Positions 42,918 through 51,641 of a stretch of DNA of 64,000 nt are shown piece after piece; position 1 is the first letter of the stretch, and the number at the start of each line of letters is the position of its first letter. The translations under genes and the position numbers were made by a program. The stretch is from positions 1 through 64,000 of the forward strand of contig DAOTVT010000071.1 in NCBI GenBank assembly GCA_034436295.1, read 5' to 3'. Under the pieces are notes generated by a model. The model was not told the origin of the DNA and did no database searches. It saw only the letters and a program-made list of their open reading frames with translations. This stretch comes from DTLA01 sp034436295 (GTDB lineage Bacteria; Chloroflexota; Anaerolineae; DTLA01).

Positions 42918-43264
42918 CGGCGGCTACGGAAAGCCGCCCCACGTGTCTACTGTAACCGCGAATCCACGCGAATCCACGCGAATGGAGAACAGCCCCTATC
43001 CTCCATTCGTGTGAATTCGTGTTATTCGTGGATAGCGTTTAGCGAGCGTGGGGCGGGTTCCCATACGTGCCCCCTTCGTCCGGCGGCTATGGAGAGCCGC
43101 CCTACGTGTCTACTGTAACCGCGAATCCACGCGAATCCACGCGAATGGAGAACAGCCCCTATTCGTGTGAATTCGTGTTATTCGTGGATAGCGTTTAGCG
43201 AGCGTGGGGCGGGTTCCCATACGTGCCCCCTTCGTCCGGCGGCTACGGAAAGCCGCCCTACGTG
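42918..43264. repeat. ~160-bp tandem direct repeat of dispersed modules
   Basis: Copies begin at 42918, 43081 and 43237 (third partial). Each contains CGGCGGCTACGGAAAGCCGCC, CACGTGTCTACTGTAACCGCG, a doubled AATCCACGCG motif and a CGTGTTATTCGTGGATAGCG module. The 42807-43339 gap has no gene I can support; the repeats fill most of it. Confidence 0.8.
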
Positions 43265-43280
43265 TTTGGGTCAAGCCCGC

Positions 43281-43309
43281 TTGACACGCCGCCCCGCCGC
43301 CCGTACAAT
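43281..43309 (+). promoter_or_regulatory. promoter of the multi-span membrane protein gene
   Basis: TTGACA (43281-43286), 17-nt spacer, TACAAT (43304-43309), 31 bp upstream of the GTG start and just beyond the direct-repeat region. Confidence 0.8.
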
Positions 43310-43339
43310 GCCGGCGAAGAATCCCGTCGGAGAGGCGCA

Positions 43340-44152
43340 GTGAAATCCCCGCGAACGCATATCCTCACCGTGGCGGCGTGGCTGGCGCTGGGCGCGGCCC
43401 TGGCGCCCTGGGTCGGCCCCTTCGGCCGAACGATGCAGGGCGCGCTCGGCAAGGTCTCGTGGGACTTCACCCTGTGGGCCACGCCGGTGTGGGCGCTGGC
43501 GGTGGCGGCGTGCGCGGCGCTGGGCACCCATGAGGTCATCGCGGCCCACCCCAAGGCGCGCCGCGGCGAGTTGAGCCACACCGCCCACTACTGGCCCACC
43601 CCTGCCCTGGTGGCGGCTGCTGCGGTCGTCCATGCGGCGCGGCTGCGGTCGGGGGCGGCTGTGGAGGGGCTGGCCGTCGGCGTCGGCGCGGCCGTGGCCG
43701 GCGTCCTGTGGCTGGAGTGGGCCACGGTGGACGCCGCCGAGCGGCCTTATGCCCGCGCGCGCTGGGCGCTGAACGTGGCCGACTACGCGGCGGCACTGGC
43801 GGCGTTCACGGCGGCGCTCACCGGCAACCCGACGCCCGCGCAGGCCGGCGCGTTGTGCGGGGTGGCGGCGGGACTCGGGACGCTGGACCTGCTGCGACTG
43901 CCCGACCGCACGCCCGACTCGGTGGCTCTCTACGCGCCCCTCGTGGGGGCCATCGTTGGGGGCGGGGCGAGTCGGATGGCGCAAGGGGGGCTTTCCCCGA
44001 CGGGCGCGGCGCTCATCTTGCTCCTCGTGGCCTATGCGCTCACGGGCATCCTCCAGCACCACCTTCGCCAGCAGTTGACATGGCGGGTGCGGCTGGAGTA
44101 CTTCGGGCTTCTCGTGCTGGGGACGCTGGCGCTGCTGCGCTGGGTGGCGTGA
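43340..44152 (+). CDS. multi-span membrane protein of unknown function
   Basis: 270 residues, about eight hydrophobic helices, alanine-rich (THILTVAAWLALGAALAPWVG ... RLEYFGLLVLGTLALLRWVA). No catalytic motif recognised. GTG start with GGAGAGG upstream and a near-consensus promoter. Convergent with the radical SAM gene six bases away. It may belong to a Chloroflexota-restricted DUF family, but I cannot name one with confidence. Confidence 0.72.
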   Translation: MKSPRTHILTVAAWLALGAALAPWVGPFGRTMQGALGKVSWDFTLWATPVWALAVAACAALGTHEVIAAHPKARRGELSHTAHYWPTPALVAAAAVVHAARLRSGAAVEGLAVGVGAAVAGVLWLEWATVDAAERPYARARWALNVADYAAALAAFTAALTGNPTPAQAGALCGVAAGLGTLDLLRLPDRTPDSVALYAPLVGAIVGGGASRMAQGGLSPTGAALILLLVAYALTGILQHHLRQQLTWRVRLEYFGLLVLGTLALLRWVA

Positions 44153-44158
44153 ACGGCG

Positions 44159-45190
44159 CTACGGCAACCGCCGCGCCGCCCCGATGTTGGCGCGCAGAAA
44201 CGGCTCCTCGGCGCGCAGGTCGCCGTAGCACACCTCGGCGGCGGCCTTGCACCCGCCCTGGCATGTGTCGCGCAGGGGGCACGGCTGGCAGAACGCCGGA
44301 GTCGCCGCCGCGAAGGCTGCCATCGCCTCGCCGCCGATGATGTCCGCGAAAGGGCGCTCCCACACATTACCCAGCACCGTCGCGCTGTGGTTGCACGGGC
44401 GGACGTGGCCGGCGCGGTCCAGGGTGTAGTAGGCGCGCTCCGTGCCGGCAGCGCAGAAGCCGAAGTTCAGGTGGGGATAGGCATCCAGGGCCACCAGGCA
44501 CGGCTGGATGGGGATGGAGACCGCCACCGAGAGGCCCAATTCGGCGGCCAGGGCATCGGCGACGGCGAGGGCATCCCGCACCTGCTCCAGCGTGGGGAGC
44601 AGGTCCAGGTGGGCCGCGCCGCGCCCGCCTGGGTTGAAGCGGTTGAACTGCACGCCCCGCGCGCCAAAGGCGAAAGCCAGCCGTAGGGTATCGCGCAGGT
44701 CGGCGATGTTGAGGCGGGTGGCAACGAAGGCGACGGCGGCGGCGCCGCGATGGGCGCGGATGTGGGCCAGAGCGGCCAGCGCGGCGTCAAAAGCGCCCGC
44801 AGCGCCGCACAGGGCGTCGTGCGTCTCGCGGCGATGGCTGAGCAGGGGCACGGCGAACAGGCTCACGCCGCGCTGGATGAGTTCGGCGGCGCGGGCGTCC
44901 GTCAGGCGGTGGCCGTTGGTGATGACGTTGACGCGCACGCCCCGCCGCGCAAGGAAGCCCACCGTTTCTTCCAGGTCCTCGCACAGGAGCGGCTCGCCGC
45001 CCGTGAGGGTTACGTGGCCGCAGTCCACCTGGGCCAGCACATGGGCCAGGAGCGCGGTCGCGTCGGGTTGGGGTCGAGCGGGAGCGGGCCGCGCGCCTGG
45101 ATGCCGCCACGGGTTGTAGCAATACAGGCACGCATGGTCGCAGTCCTGGGTCATTTCCAGGATAAGGGTCTGAAGGCGGGGTCTGCCCAT
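44159..45190 (-). CDS. radical SAM/SPASM-domain protein
   Basis: 343 residues. C17-x3-C21-x2-C24 (CDHACLYC) for the SAM cluster, GGEP motif in LTGGEPLL, and a C-terminal SPASM/twitch region with cysteines in FGFCAAG, VRPCNHS and FCQPCPLRDTCQGGC for auxiliary clusters. SPASM proteins modify peptides or proteins or mature enzymes. Five bases separate it from the upstream Tat-signal protein gene, so that protein is a candidate substrate or partner. The ATG has only a weak ribosome binding site, consistent with coupled translation. Confidence 0.88.
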   Translation of the reverse strand: MGRPRLQTLILEMTQDCDHACLYCYNPWRHPGARPAPARPQPDATALLAHVLAQVDCGHVTLTGGEPLLCEDLEETVGFLARRGVRVNVITNGHRLTDARAAELIQRGVSLFAVPLLSHRRETHDALCGAAGAFDAALAALAHIRAHRGAAAVAFVATRLNIADLRDTLRLAFAFGARGVQFNRFNPGGRGAAHLDLLPTLEQVRDALAVADALAAELGLSVAVSIPIQPCLVALDAYPHLNFGFCAAGTERAYYTLDRAGHVRPCNHSATVLGNVWERPFADIIGGEAMAAFAAATPAFCQPCPLRDTCQGGCKAAAEVCYGDLRAEEPFLRANIGAARRLP

Positions 45191-45195
45191 GCGCG

Positions 45196-45840
45196 CTACT
45201 TCTTGCCCAGCAGAATGTCCACCAGCAGGCTCGCCGCATCTACGGCTTCGGGCGGGATGTCCAGTTGGAGTTCTTGCAGCGGGGGGTACTGGCCGCTTTC
45301 GCCCGCACTCTGGCGCAGGGCTTCAATGAGCGCCTTCTCGTCCTCGTCGGTCAGCGACAGGATGGCCATGTCGCGCTGGATGGAGGTCTGGGCCAGGGCG
45401 ACGGTGGCGGGGTCAATGGCGCTGCGCTGGGCCATCTCGGCCAGGATGTCGGCCTGGTGGGCCAGGTCGCTGGCGCCCATGATGCGATACTGCGGGTAGG
45501 GCGCGGGGACGTAGCACGTGATGGGGGCGTTGGCGCGCCAGACGTGCTGGGCCGCTGCCTGGAAGGCCACGTGGATGTCCTCGGCCTGGGCCGCGCCGAT
45601 AAGCCCCGCGCGCACCAGATTATCCAGCGCGGCCAGGTGGTCGGCGACGAGTTGATCGCGGGTTTTCTGGCCGCGATCCAGGTCCTTGGCGTCCTGGGCC
45701 AGGCGGTCCAGGCCGTACCAGGCGTCGCGGACGCGGTCCCAGTCGTCTTTCTGGGCGGCGGGCGGTCTGCACCGCGACAGCACAACCGATGCCAGGGCGA
45801 TGCCCAGCCCCTCCAGGAATTTCCGTCGGTTCCACTGCAT
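45196..45840 (-). CDS. Tat-signal exported protein paired with radical SAM enzyme
   Basis: 214 residues. N-terminus MQWNRRKFLEGLG (R5-R6) followed by a hydrophobic stretch ending VVLSRC is a twin-arginine signal; the cysteine might be lipidated, although LSRC is a poor lipobox. The mature part is helical and rich in Ala/Gln/Asp (RDAWYGLDRLAQDAKDLDRGQK, HVAFQAAAQHVWRANAPITCY). No family recognised. GGGGAGG before the ATG. Same operon as the radical SAM/SPASM gene downstream. Confidence 0.7.
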   Translation of the reverse strand: MQWNRRKFLEGLGIALASVVLSRCRPPAAQKDDWDRVRDAWYGLDRLAQDAKDLDRGQKTRDQLVADHLAALDNLVRAGLIGAAQAEDIHVAFQAAAQHVWRANAPITCYVPAPYPQYRIMGASDLAHQADILAEMAQRSAIDPATVALAQTSIQRDMAILSLTDEDEKALIEALRQSAGESGQYPPLQELQLDIPPEAVDAASLLVDILLGKK

Positions 45841-46061
45841 GTTCGTCCTCCCCTTGCGGGCCTTTGCGCGGAGCGCGCATGATCGCCGCATGTGGAATGA
45901 TAGCCAATTTCGCGCCGCCTGTCCAATGGCGGTGCGCGAGGCATCGGCTGTACGCGGTTGCCAACACAAAATGAAACCGAGGCGAATGAAAACGAATATT
46001 TGACTTCAGGAGCATAAGTGCACATAATACGGCGCGCCATTTCGCTTGAGAAAGGTTGTCC

Positions 46062-46691
46062 ATGGAACAAAACCAACTCCAGGTGAATGACTATGTCCGC
46101 ACCGTTCTGGATGCCATTCCGGCGGCAGTGTTCGTCGTGGACAGGCGCGTGCAGATCTTGGATTGCAACGCGGCCGGTCTGGAAATGCTGGGCACGTCGG
46201 GGAAGGACAGCCTTCCCAAACTCTGCGGGAACGCGTTGCAGTGCGTCCACGCGCTGGAAAGTGCGGGGGGATGCGGTACGAGTCCGTTCTGCGCCAACTG
46301 CGCCCTGCGCAATGCGGTCAGGGAAGCCATGGAGGGCGACCGCGTGATTCGGCGCAAGACCGAGATGCTGCTGGTGCGACAGGGCCAGCCGCAGGAGTTT
46401 CACCTGCTCATCAGCACGGCGCCGTTTGAGTACAAGGGGCGGCGGCTCGTCCTGGCGACGTTGGAGGACATCACCGAACTGGAAGCGTTGCGCCGCATTG
46501 TGCCCATCTGCGCCAACTGCAAGCGCGTGCGCACCGATGAGGAGTACTGGGAGAGTGTGGAAGCCTACGTCGCCAAGCACTCCAACCTGGATTTCAGCCA
46601 CGGCATTTGCCCCGACTGCGCCAGGATGCTGTATCCCGACCTGTTCCTCGGCGAGGACGATCGGCCGCCGGATCCTGCCCATTCGCAATAG
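46062..46691 (+). CDS. PAS-domain protein with cysteine-rich insert and C-terminal zinc knuckle
   Basis: 209 residues. PAS domain (YVRTVLDAIPAAVFVVDRRVQILDCNAAGLEMLG ... LATLEDITELEALR). It contains a Cys-rich insert (C55, C61, C71, C77, C80), which may bind a cluster or act as a redox switch. The C-terminus has C150-AN-C153-K and SHGIC183-PD-C186. This CxxCK...HGICxxC tail is shared with the protein at 39962-40513. Soluble sensor; no kinase or output domain is fused. GAGAAAGG before the ATG. Confidence 0.78.
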   Translation: MEQNQLQVNDYVRTVLDAIPAAVFVVDRRVQILDCNAAGLEMLGTSGKDSLPKLCGNALQCVHALESAGGCGTSPFCANCALRNAVREAMEGDRVIRRKTEMLLVRQGQPQEFHLLISTAPFEYKGRRLVLATLEDITELEALRRIVPICANCKRVRTDEEYWESVEAYVAKHSNLDFSHGICPDCARMLYPDLFLGEDDRPPDPAHSQ

Positions 46692-47156
46692 CCCCCTGCG
46701 CGGCCAAAGCCCCGCACGGCGGAGGGCTGGCAGTAGGGCGGCTCTCCGTAGCCGCCGAAACCGGGGGCACGCCCAGGTGCGACGCACTTCCCAAAGTGCG
46801 TCGCACCTGGGCGCCAACACAAGACGGAGCCGAATCCTGCCGCCCCGTATGCTTTTGACAGCCGCCATAGCCGGGTGGCAGGTACGGAAACCTGCCCTAC
46901 ACTCGCTAACCGCTATCCACGAATAACACGAATCCACACGAATGGAGAATAGACCCCCAACGGTCTCCGAGGCCCGTTGTCCGCAGACACGTAGGGCGGC
47001 TCTCCGTAGCCGCCGGACGAAGGGGGCAGGTATGGAAACCTGCCCTACACTCTGCTGCCGGACTTGCGCCAATTTCCGATTCTCGGCCTGTGATCTCTGC
47101 GCGCTGCATGACCGAAAGCGCCCAGACGCGGCGTTTTGCATACGGCCGCGCGCGGG
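46692..47156. repeat. cluster of dispersed intergenic repeats
   Basis: No gene is supported here. It contains GGGCGGCTCTCCGTAGCCGCC modules at about 46736 and 46995. The palindrome at 46770-46813 follows (20-bp arms from CGCCCAGGTGCGACGCACTT, four-base loop). A CCAACACAAGACGGAGCCGAATC module is next, then GGCAGGTACGGAAACCTGCC hairpins, and a CTAACCGCTATCCACGAATAACACG module. The same modules occur near 7.1, 35.8 and 43 kb. Confidence 0.75.
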
Positions 47157-47162
47157 TATAAT
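47157..47162 (+). promoter_or_regulatory. -10 element of the GT2-DUF2723-DUF4012 operon
   Basis: A perfect TATAAT 17 bp before the GT2 start codon. The best -35 is a weak TTTGCA at 47135-47140 with a 16-nt spacer. Confidence 0.5.
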
Positions 47163-47179
47163 ACAGGCGAGGTGAGCGC

Positions 47180-48172
47180 ATGACCGAAGGCCCATCGCCA
47201 ACGGTTTCTGTCATCATTCCGGCCCGCAACGCGGCGGCCACGCTGCGTGCCTGCCTGGACGCCTTGCGCGGCCAGGTGGGAGGCCCGCCGGACTTTGAGG
47301 TCATCGTGGTGGACGATGGCTCCACCGACGACACGGCCGCCATCGCCGAGGCGGCAGGGGCGCGGGTGGAGCGCACGGCGCACGGGGGCGCTGCCGCCGC
47401 CCGCAATCGCGGGGTGGCCGTGGCGCGCGGGTCGCTGCTGCTGTTCACCGACGCGGACTGCGAGCCCACCCCCAACTGGATGGCGCGCATGGTCGCGCCC
47501 TTTGCGGATGCGTCGGTCGCGGGGGCGCGGGGCGTGTACCGCACGCGCCAACGGTCGCTCGTGGCGCGCTTCGTCCAACTGGAGTACGAGGACAAATATC
47601 GGCTGCTGAAGCCGCTTCAGGACATTGACTTTGTGGACACCTACTCGGCCGCCTACCGCCGCGACGTGTTCGTGCAGGGCGGCGGGTTTGACCCCTCCGT
47701 GCGGTTCGTGGAGGATCAGGATTTCTCGTTCCGCCTGGCCAATCGGGGATACCGCCTGGTGTTCGTTCCCGATGCCATCGTCTATCACCGCCACGCCGAC
47801 TCGCTGCGCGCCTATGCGCGGAAGAAGTATCACATCGGGTTCTGGAAGGCGCGGATTGTACAGACCCACCCCAACAAACTCGCCCGCGACACCCACACGC
47901 CGCCATCCCAGCGCGCCCAGGTGGCGCTGTTCTACCTGGCGTTGGCGTTGTGCGTGCCTGCGGCGGCGGGGCTGGTGTCTTTCTGGTGGCCTGGGGCGGC
48001 GGCCCTGGCGCTGACGGCCACGACCCTGCCGTTCGCGTGGTGGGCGGCTCGCAAGGACTTCCCCGTGGCTGTGGCGTCGCCGGCGCTCCTCTGGGTGCGC
48101 ACGGCGGCGCTGGGCGTGGGGCTGGCCGTGGGCATGGCGCGATTCCTGCCAGGGAGGCTGCGGCGGAGATGA
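47180..48172 (+). CDS. family 2 glycosyltransferase
   Basis: 330 residues. GT-A domain with VSVIIPARNAAATL, DDGSTDDTAAIA, the DxD in FTDADCEP and ED in VEDQDFSFRLANRGY. C-terminal hydrophobic helices (~250-325) anchor it. Likely transfers a sugar to a lipid carrier or surface polymer. GAGGTG before the ATG. Its stop overlaps the next start as ATGA. First gene of a three-gene surface-glycan operon. Confidence 0.92.
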   Translation: MTEGPSPTVSVIIPARNAAATLRACLDALRGQVGGPPDFEVIVVDDGSTDDTAAIAEAAGARVERTAHGGAAAARNRGVAVARGSLLLFTDADCEPTPNWMARMVAPFADASVAGARGVYRTRQRSLVARFVQLEYEDKYRLLKPLQDIDFVDTYSAAYRRDVFVQGGGFDPSVRFVEDQDFSFRLANRGYRLVFVPDAIVYHRHADSLRAYARKKYHIGFWKARIVQTHPNKLARDTHTPPSQRAQVALFYLALALCVPAAAGLVSFWWPGAAALALTATTLPFAWWAARKDFPVAVASPALLWVRTAALGVGLAVGMARFLPGRLRRR

Positions 48173-49698
48173 GACGCGGCTCCGGCGGCCTATCCTCACC
48201 CCGTGGCGCGCGCGCGGCGGAGATGCTGGTCTTCGCGGCTCCGCTGGCCGTGTATGTGGCCACGCTGCCGGCGGGATTGACGTGGGCGCACGAGGGCGCC
48301 GACGGCGGAGACCTGGTCGCCGCGGCCCGCACGCTGGGCATTCCCCATCCGCCTGGGTATCCGCTGTACACGCTCCTGGCGCGGCTGTTCCTGCTGATGG
48401 GCTGGAGCACGCCTGCGCACCGCGTGGCGCTCCTGTCGGCGGTGGCGGGCGCGGGGGCGGCCTGGGCGCTGTTCCGGTTGTGCCTGGCGCTGGTCGGCCG
48501 GTCGCGTTGGCCGCTGGCCCTGTCGGCCTCGCTGATGTGGGCCTTCGCGCCCATTCCGTGGGGCCAGGCGGTGATCGCCGAGGTGTACGCCCTGGGTGCG
48601 CTGTTGGCCGTGGCGTTTCTGGCCGCGTTGCTCCATTGGCGCAACACGGCGAGCAGGAGAGCATGGCGGGCCGCGTGGCTGCTGTTCGGGTTGGGCATGG
48701 CCCACCATCCGCTCATCGCCGCATGCCTGGTTCCCGCGGGCGTGTGGGCGTGGCAGCAACGCCGCCGCGCCGACAGGCGAAGTTGGGGCGAGGCGGTCGG
48801 GCTGGTGGCGCTGGGCCTGGCCTTCTACATCTACCTCCCGCTGCGGGCGGCGGCGTCTCCGCCCATCAACTGGGGCGAGCCGCGCACCCTGGCGGGGTTC
48901 TGGTGGGTGGTGTCGGCCGCGCCGTATCGGCCGTATGTGTTCGGCCTGCCGCTCGGGGAGTGGCCGTCCCGCCTGGGCGCGTGGGCCGCGCTCCTGCTGG
49001 GCCAGTTCAAGGTGTGGGGCGTCGCGCTGGGGCTTTGGGGGGCGCTGGCCCTTCACGAGCGGGACAGGGCCGCGTCGTGGGGGCTGCTGGGTCTGTTCGG
49101 CCTCATCACGGTGTACGCCATCGGGTACGATACGACGGACTCCTTTGTGTATCTGCTGCCGGCGCTGGCCGTGTTTGCCGCCTGGATCGCGACGGGCCTG
49201 GGGGACATCGCGGATCGCGTCGCGGCGCGAAGGGCGGGGCTGACCCGCGCGGCGCAGGTGGGCCTCGTGGTCGCGCTGGTGGCGCTGCCTGCGCTCTCCC
49301 TCGGCATGGACTGGGCGGCGTGCGACCTGCGCGGCGACCGCGAAGCCCAGGCGTATGTGGATGCGTCGCTGGCGGCGCTGCCCGCAGACGCCCTCGTCCT
49401 GGCCGACGGCGACCGCCAGACCTTCGCCCTGTGGTACGCCCGCTGGGCGCTGGATGGCGCATTCCACGGCGAGGTTCTGTCCATCCCGCTGTTGCGGTTG
49501 GACTGGTACCGGGCGCAGGTGCTGCGTCGCAACCCCCATCTGGTTCTGCCCGACGCGAACCTGCCCCAGGAAGCGTTCCTGGCCCAACTCATCGGCGGGA
49601 ACGTGGATGACCGCCCGATTTTCGTTACCGCGGAGTACCTTGCGCCTGGGGGCTGGAAGGTGGAGCCTGCCGGGCCTCTGTTGAGGGTGAGCCGATGA
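48169..49698 (+). CDS. DUF2723-family multi-span membrane protein (GT-C-like)
   Basis: 509 residues. Opens with hydrophobic helices containing AGLTWAHEGADGGDLVAAARTLGIPHPPGYPLY, the DUF2723 hallmark (acidic loop, then HPPGYPLY). About ten membrane spans are followed by a C-terminal extracytoplasmic region (~390-509). DUF2723 proteins resemble GT-C glycosyltransferases using polyprenyl-phosphate sugars. ATGA overlaps at both ends couple it to GT2 and DUF4012. A downstream ATG at 48223 is possible. Confidence 0.88.
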   Translation: MRRGSGGLSSPRGARAAEMLVFAAPLAVYVATLPAGLTWAHEGADGGDLVAAARTLGIPHPPGYPLYTLLARLFLLMGWSTPAHRVALLSAVAGAGAAWALFRLCLALVGRSRWPLALSASLMWAFAPIPWGQAVIAEVYALGALLAVAFLAALLHWRNTASRRAWRAAWLLFGLGMAHHPLIAACLVPAGVWAWQQRRRADRRSWGEAVGLVALGLAFYIYLPLRAAASPPINWGEPRTLAGFWWVVSAAPYRPYVFGLPLGEWPSRLGAWAALLLGQFKVWGVALGLWGALALHERDRAASWGLLGLFGLITVYAIGYDTTDSFVYLLPALAVFAAWIATGLGDIADRVAARRAGLTRAAQVGLVVALVALPALSLGMDWAACDLRGDREAQAYVDASLAALPADALVLADGDRQTFALWYARWALDGAFHGEVLSIPLLRLDWYRAQVLRRNPHLVLPDANLPQEAFLAQLIGGNVDDRPIFVTAEYLAPGGWKVEPAGPLLRVSR

Positions 49699-51563
49699 AC
49701 GTTGACGCCACGCCGCGCCGTTTCTATCGCGCGCCGCTGTTCTGGATCGTCGCGGCCCTGCTGGCGGGGCTGCTGGTTGCCTTTGGGCCGCGGGTCGCGC
49801 GCCTGCCGGGACTGATTCGCCAGGCGCGGGCCGAGGCGGCCTACTGGAGCGCCGTGCGTAGCGGCGGGCTTCGGGCGTTGAGCCGTGCCGGCGCTGCCGA
49901 CGAACTGGGGGCGCATCTGGACGCCGCCCGCCGCCTGGTGGCCTCGGCGCGCCGCGATTGGGGGTTCGCCGTGGAGGCGGCGGCGTGGTTCGGCTGGGTT
50001 CCCGGCATCGGGGGCGACCTGGCGGCGCTGCCCCACCTGGCGAACGCGGCCCAGAACGCGCTGGACGGCGGCGCGCTCCTGTACGGTGAGGTGAAGCTGG
50101 CGGTGGCGGCGCTGCCCGATGGCGCGGGGGCGATGCTGGCCGCGCTGGCGACGCGCACGCCGGGCGACCCGCAGGCCCTGCGGCAGGCGGAAGAGGCGCT
50201 GCGGCGGGCGTCGGAGGCGTGGGGCAGGGTGGACACGCGCCGCTTGTCGCCCAGGCTGGCGCGGTTCGTCCCGCTGGTGAATCGGGCGCTCCCCGTTTTG
50301 GCCGCCGCGCCCGACCTGCTGCGGGCGGCGCCGGAATTGCTGGGGGCCGACGGCCCGCGCCGGTATCTCATCCTGGCGCAGAATAGCGATGAAATCCGCG
50401 CCACGGGTGGGTTCATCAGCGGCGTGGGCATCGTGGAGGTCAATCGCGGCGAGATCACGTCCGTTACCTTCGCCGACAGTTACTCGGTGATGGATTTGAC
50501 CAAGCCGCATCCCATCCCGCCCGTCGCGCTGGAGACCCACATGTGGGCGCAGATTCTCCTGCTGCGCGACGCCAACTGGTGGGCCGACTTCCCCACGTCG
50601 GCGCGCAAGGCCTGGGAACTGTACGAGCAGGACACCGGCAAGAAGGTGCACGGGGTTGTCGCCATAGACACGCCCGCGCTGCAACTGCTGGTCGCGGCGG
50701 CAGACCCCATCCGCCTGGAAGAGTACAACGACACCATCACCGCCGACAACCTGCTGGAGCGCATCCAGCACTACTGGGCGTCGCCGGTGGGCGGGCCTGA
50801 CATCGCCAGCAACGACCCGCAATGGTGGAAACTCCGCAAGAACTTCATGGGCGTCCTGGCGAAGTCGGTCATAGAGCGCCTGATGAAGCACACGGGCGAC
50901 TTGGACATGGCGGAAGTGGCGCAGACGACGCTGCGCCTGTTGAACGAGCGCCACCTGCTGCTGTTCCTGCCGCCTGTGCAGGACGCGCTCCATCGGCAGA
51001 AGTGGGATGGCGCCATCGTGCCGGCGCAGGGCGATTACCTGTTCGTGGTGGACAGCAACGTGGGGTTCAACAAGGTGAACCCCATGATCCGCCAGAGCAT
51101 CACGTACACGGTCAACCTGGCCGACGCCACGGCGCTGTTGCAGATCGGCTACGCCCACGGGTCGCAGGCCCGCCTGGACGTGTGCGTGCACGAATCGCGC
51201 TACGGGGACACATACCAGGACATGATGGATCGCTGCTACTGGGACTATGTGCGGGTGTTCGCGCCGGCGGGGGCCGAGTTGCTGGCCCGCGAGGGGCTGG
51301 AGGACGGCGATCTGGCCGAATCGGAGGCGGGCCTGGCGGTGTGGGACGGGCTGCTGGTGCTGAAGCCGGGCGAGGCGCAGGAAGTTACGTTCCGCTATCG
51401 GTTGCCGGCGTCGGTGGCGCAGAGCGCGTACCGCCTGTACGTGCAGAAGCAGCCGGGGACGTGGGGCATCCCGCTGCGGGTCGTCATCAGGGGTGGGGGC
51501 GGCCAGGTGCGCGAGTTCCAGACCGACCTGGCCGAGGATCGGGAGTTCGTCGTCGGCCCGTAG
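49695..51563 (+). CDS. DUF4012-family exported protein
   Basis: 622 residues. One N-terminal membrane helix (PLFWIVAALLAGLLVAFGP) and a helical segment precede the DUF4012 core (GPRRYLILAQNSDEIRATGGFISGVGIVEVNRGEITSV ... DYLFVVDSNVGFNKVNPMIRQSITYTVNL). Outside the membrane. DUF4012 genes in Actinobacteria and Chloroflexota often sit in exopolysaccharide or surface-polymer clusters; the activity is not established. Last gene of the operon, start coupled by ATGA to DUF2723. Confidence 0.92.
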   Translation: MNVDATPRRFYRAPLFWIVAALLAGLLVAFGPRVARLPGLIRQARAEAAYWSAVRSGGLRALSRAGAADELGAHLDAARRLVASARRDWGFAVEAAAWFGWVPGIGGDLAALPHLANAAQNALDGGALLYGEVKLAVAALPDGAGAMLAALATRTPGDPQALRQAEEALRRASEAWGRVDTRRLSPRLARFVPLVNRALPVLAAAPDLLRAAPELLGADGPRRYLILAQNSDEIRATGGFISGVGIVEVNRGEITSVTFADSYSVMDLTKPHPIPPVALETHMWAQILLLRDANWWADFPTSARKAWELYEQDTGKKVHGVVAIDTPALQLLVAAADPIRLEEYNDTITADNLLERIQHYWASPVGGPDIASNDPQWWKLRKNFMGVLAKSVIERLMKHTGDLDMAEVAQTTLRLLNERHLLLFLPPVQDALHRQKWDGAIVPAQGDYLFVVDSNVGFNKVNPMIRQSITYTVNLADATALLQIGYAHGSQARLDVCVHESRYGDTYQDMMDRCYWDYVRVFAPAGAELLAREGLEDGDLAESEAGLAVWDGLLVLKPGEAQEVTFRYRLPASVAQSAYRLYVQKQPGTWGIPLRVVIRGGGGQVREFQTDLAEDREFVVGP

Positions 51564-51641
51564 CGGCGGGAAACGGCAAGTCCGTGCGATTGCTTGCGCT
51601 GACCCAGAGGCATATCCCCAAGGGCACAGCACGCTGTACCC

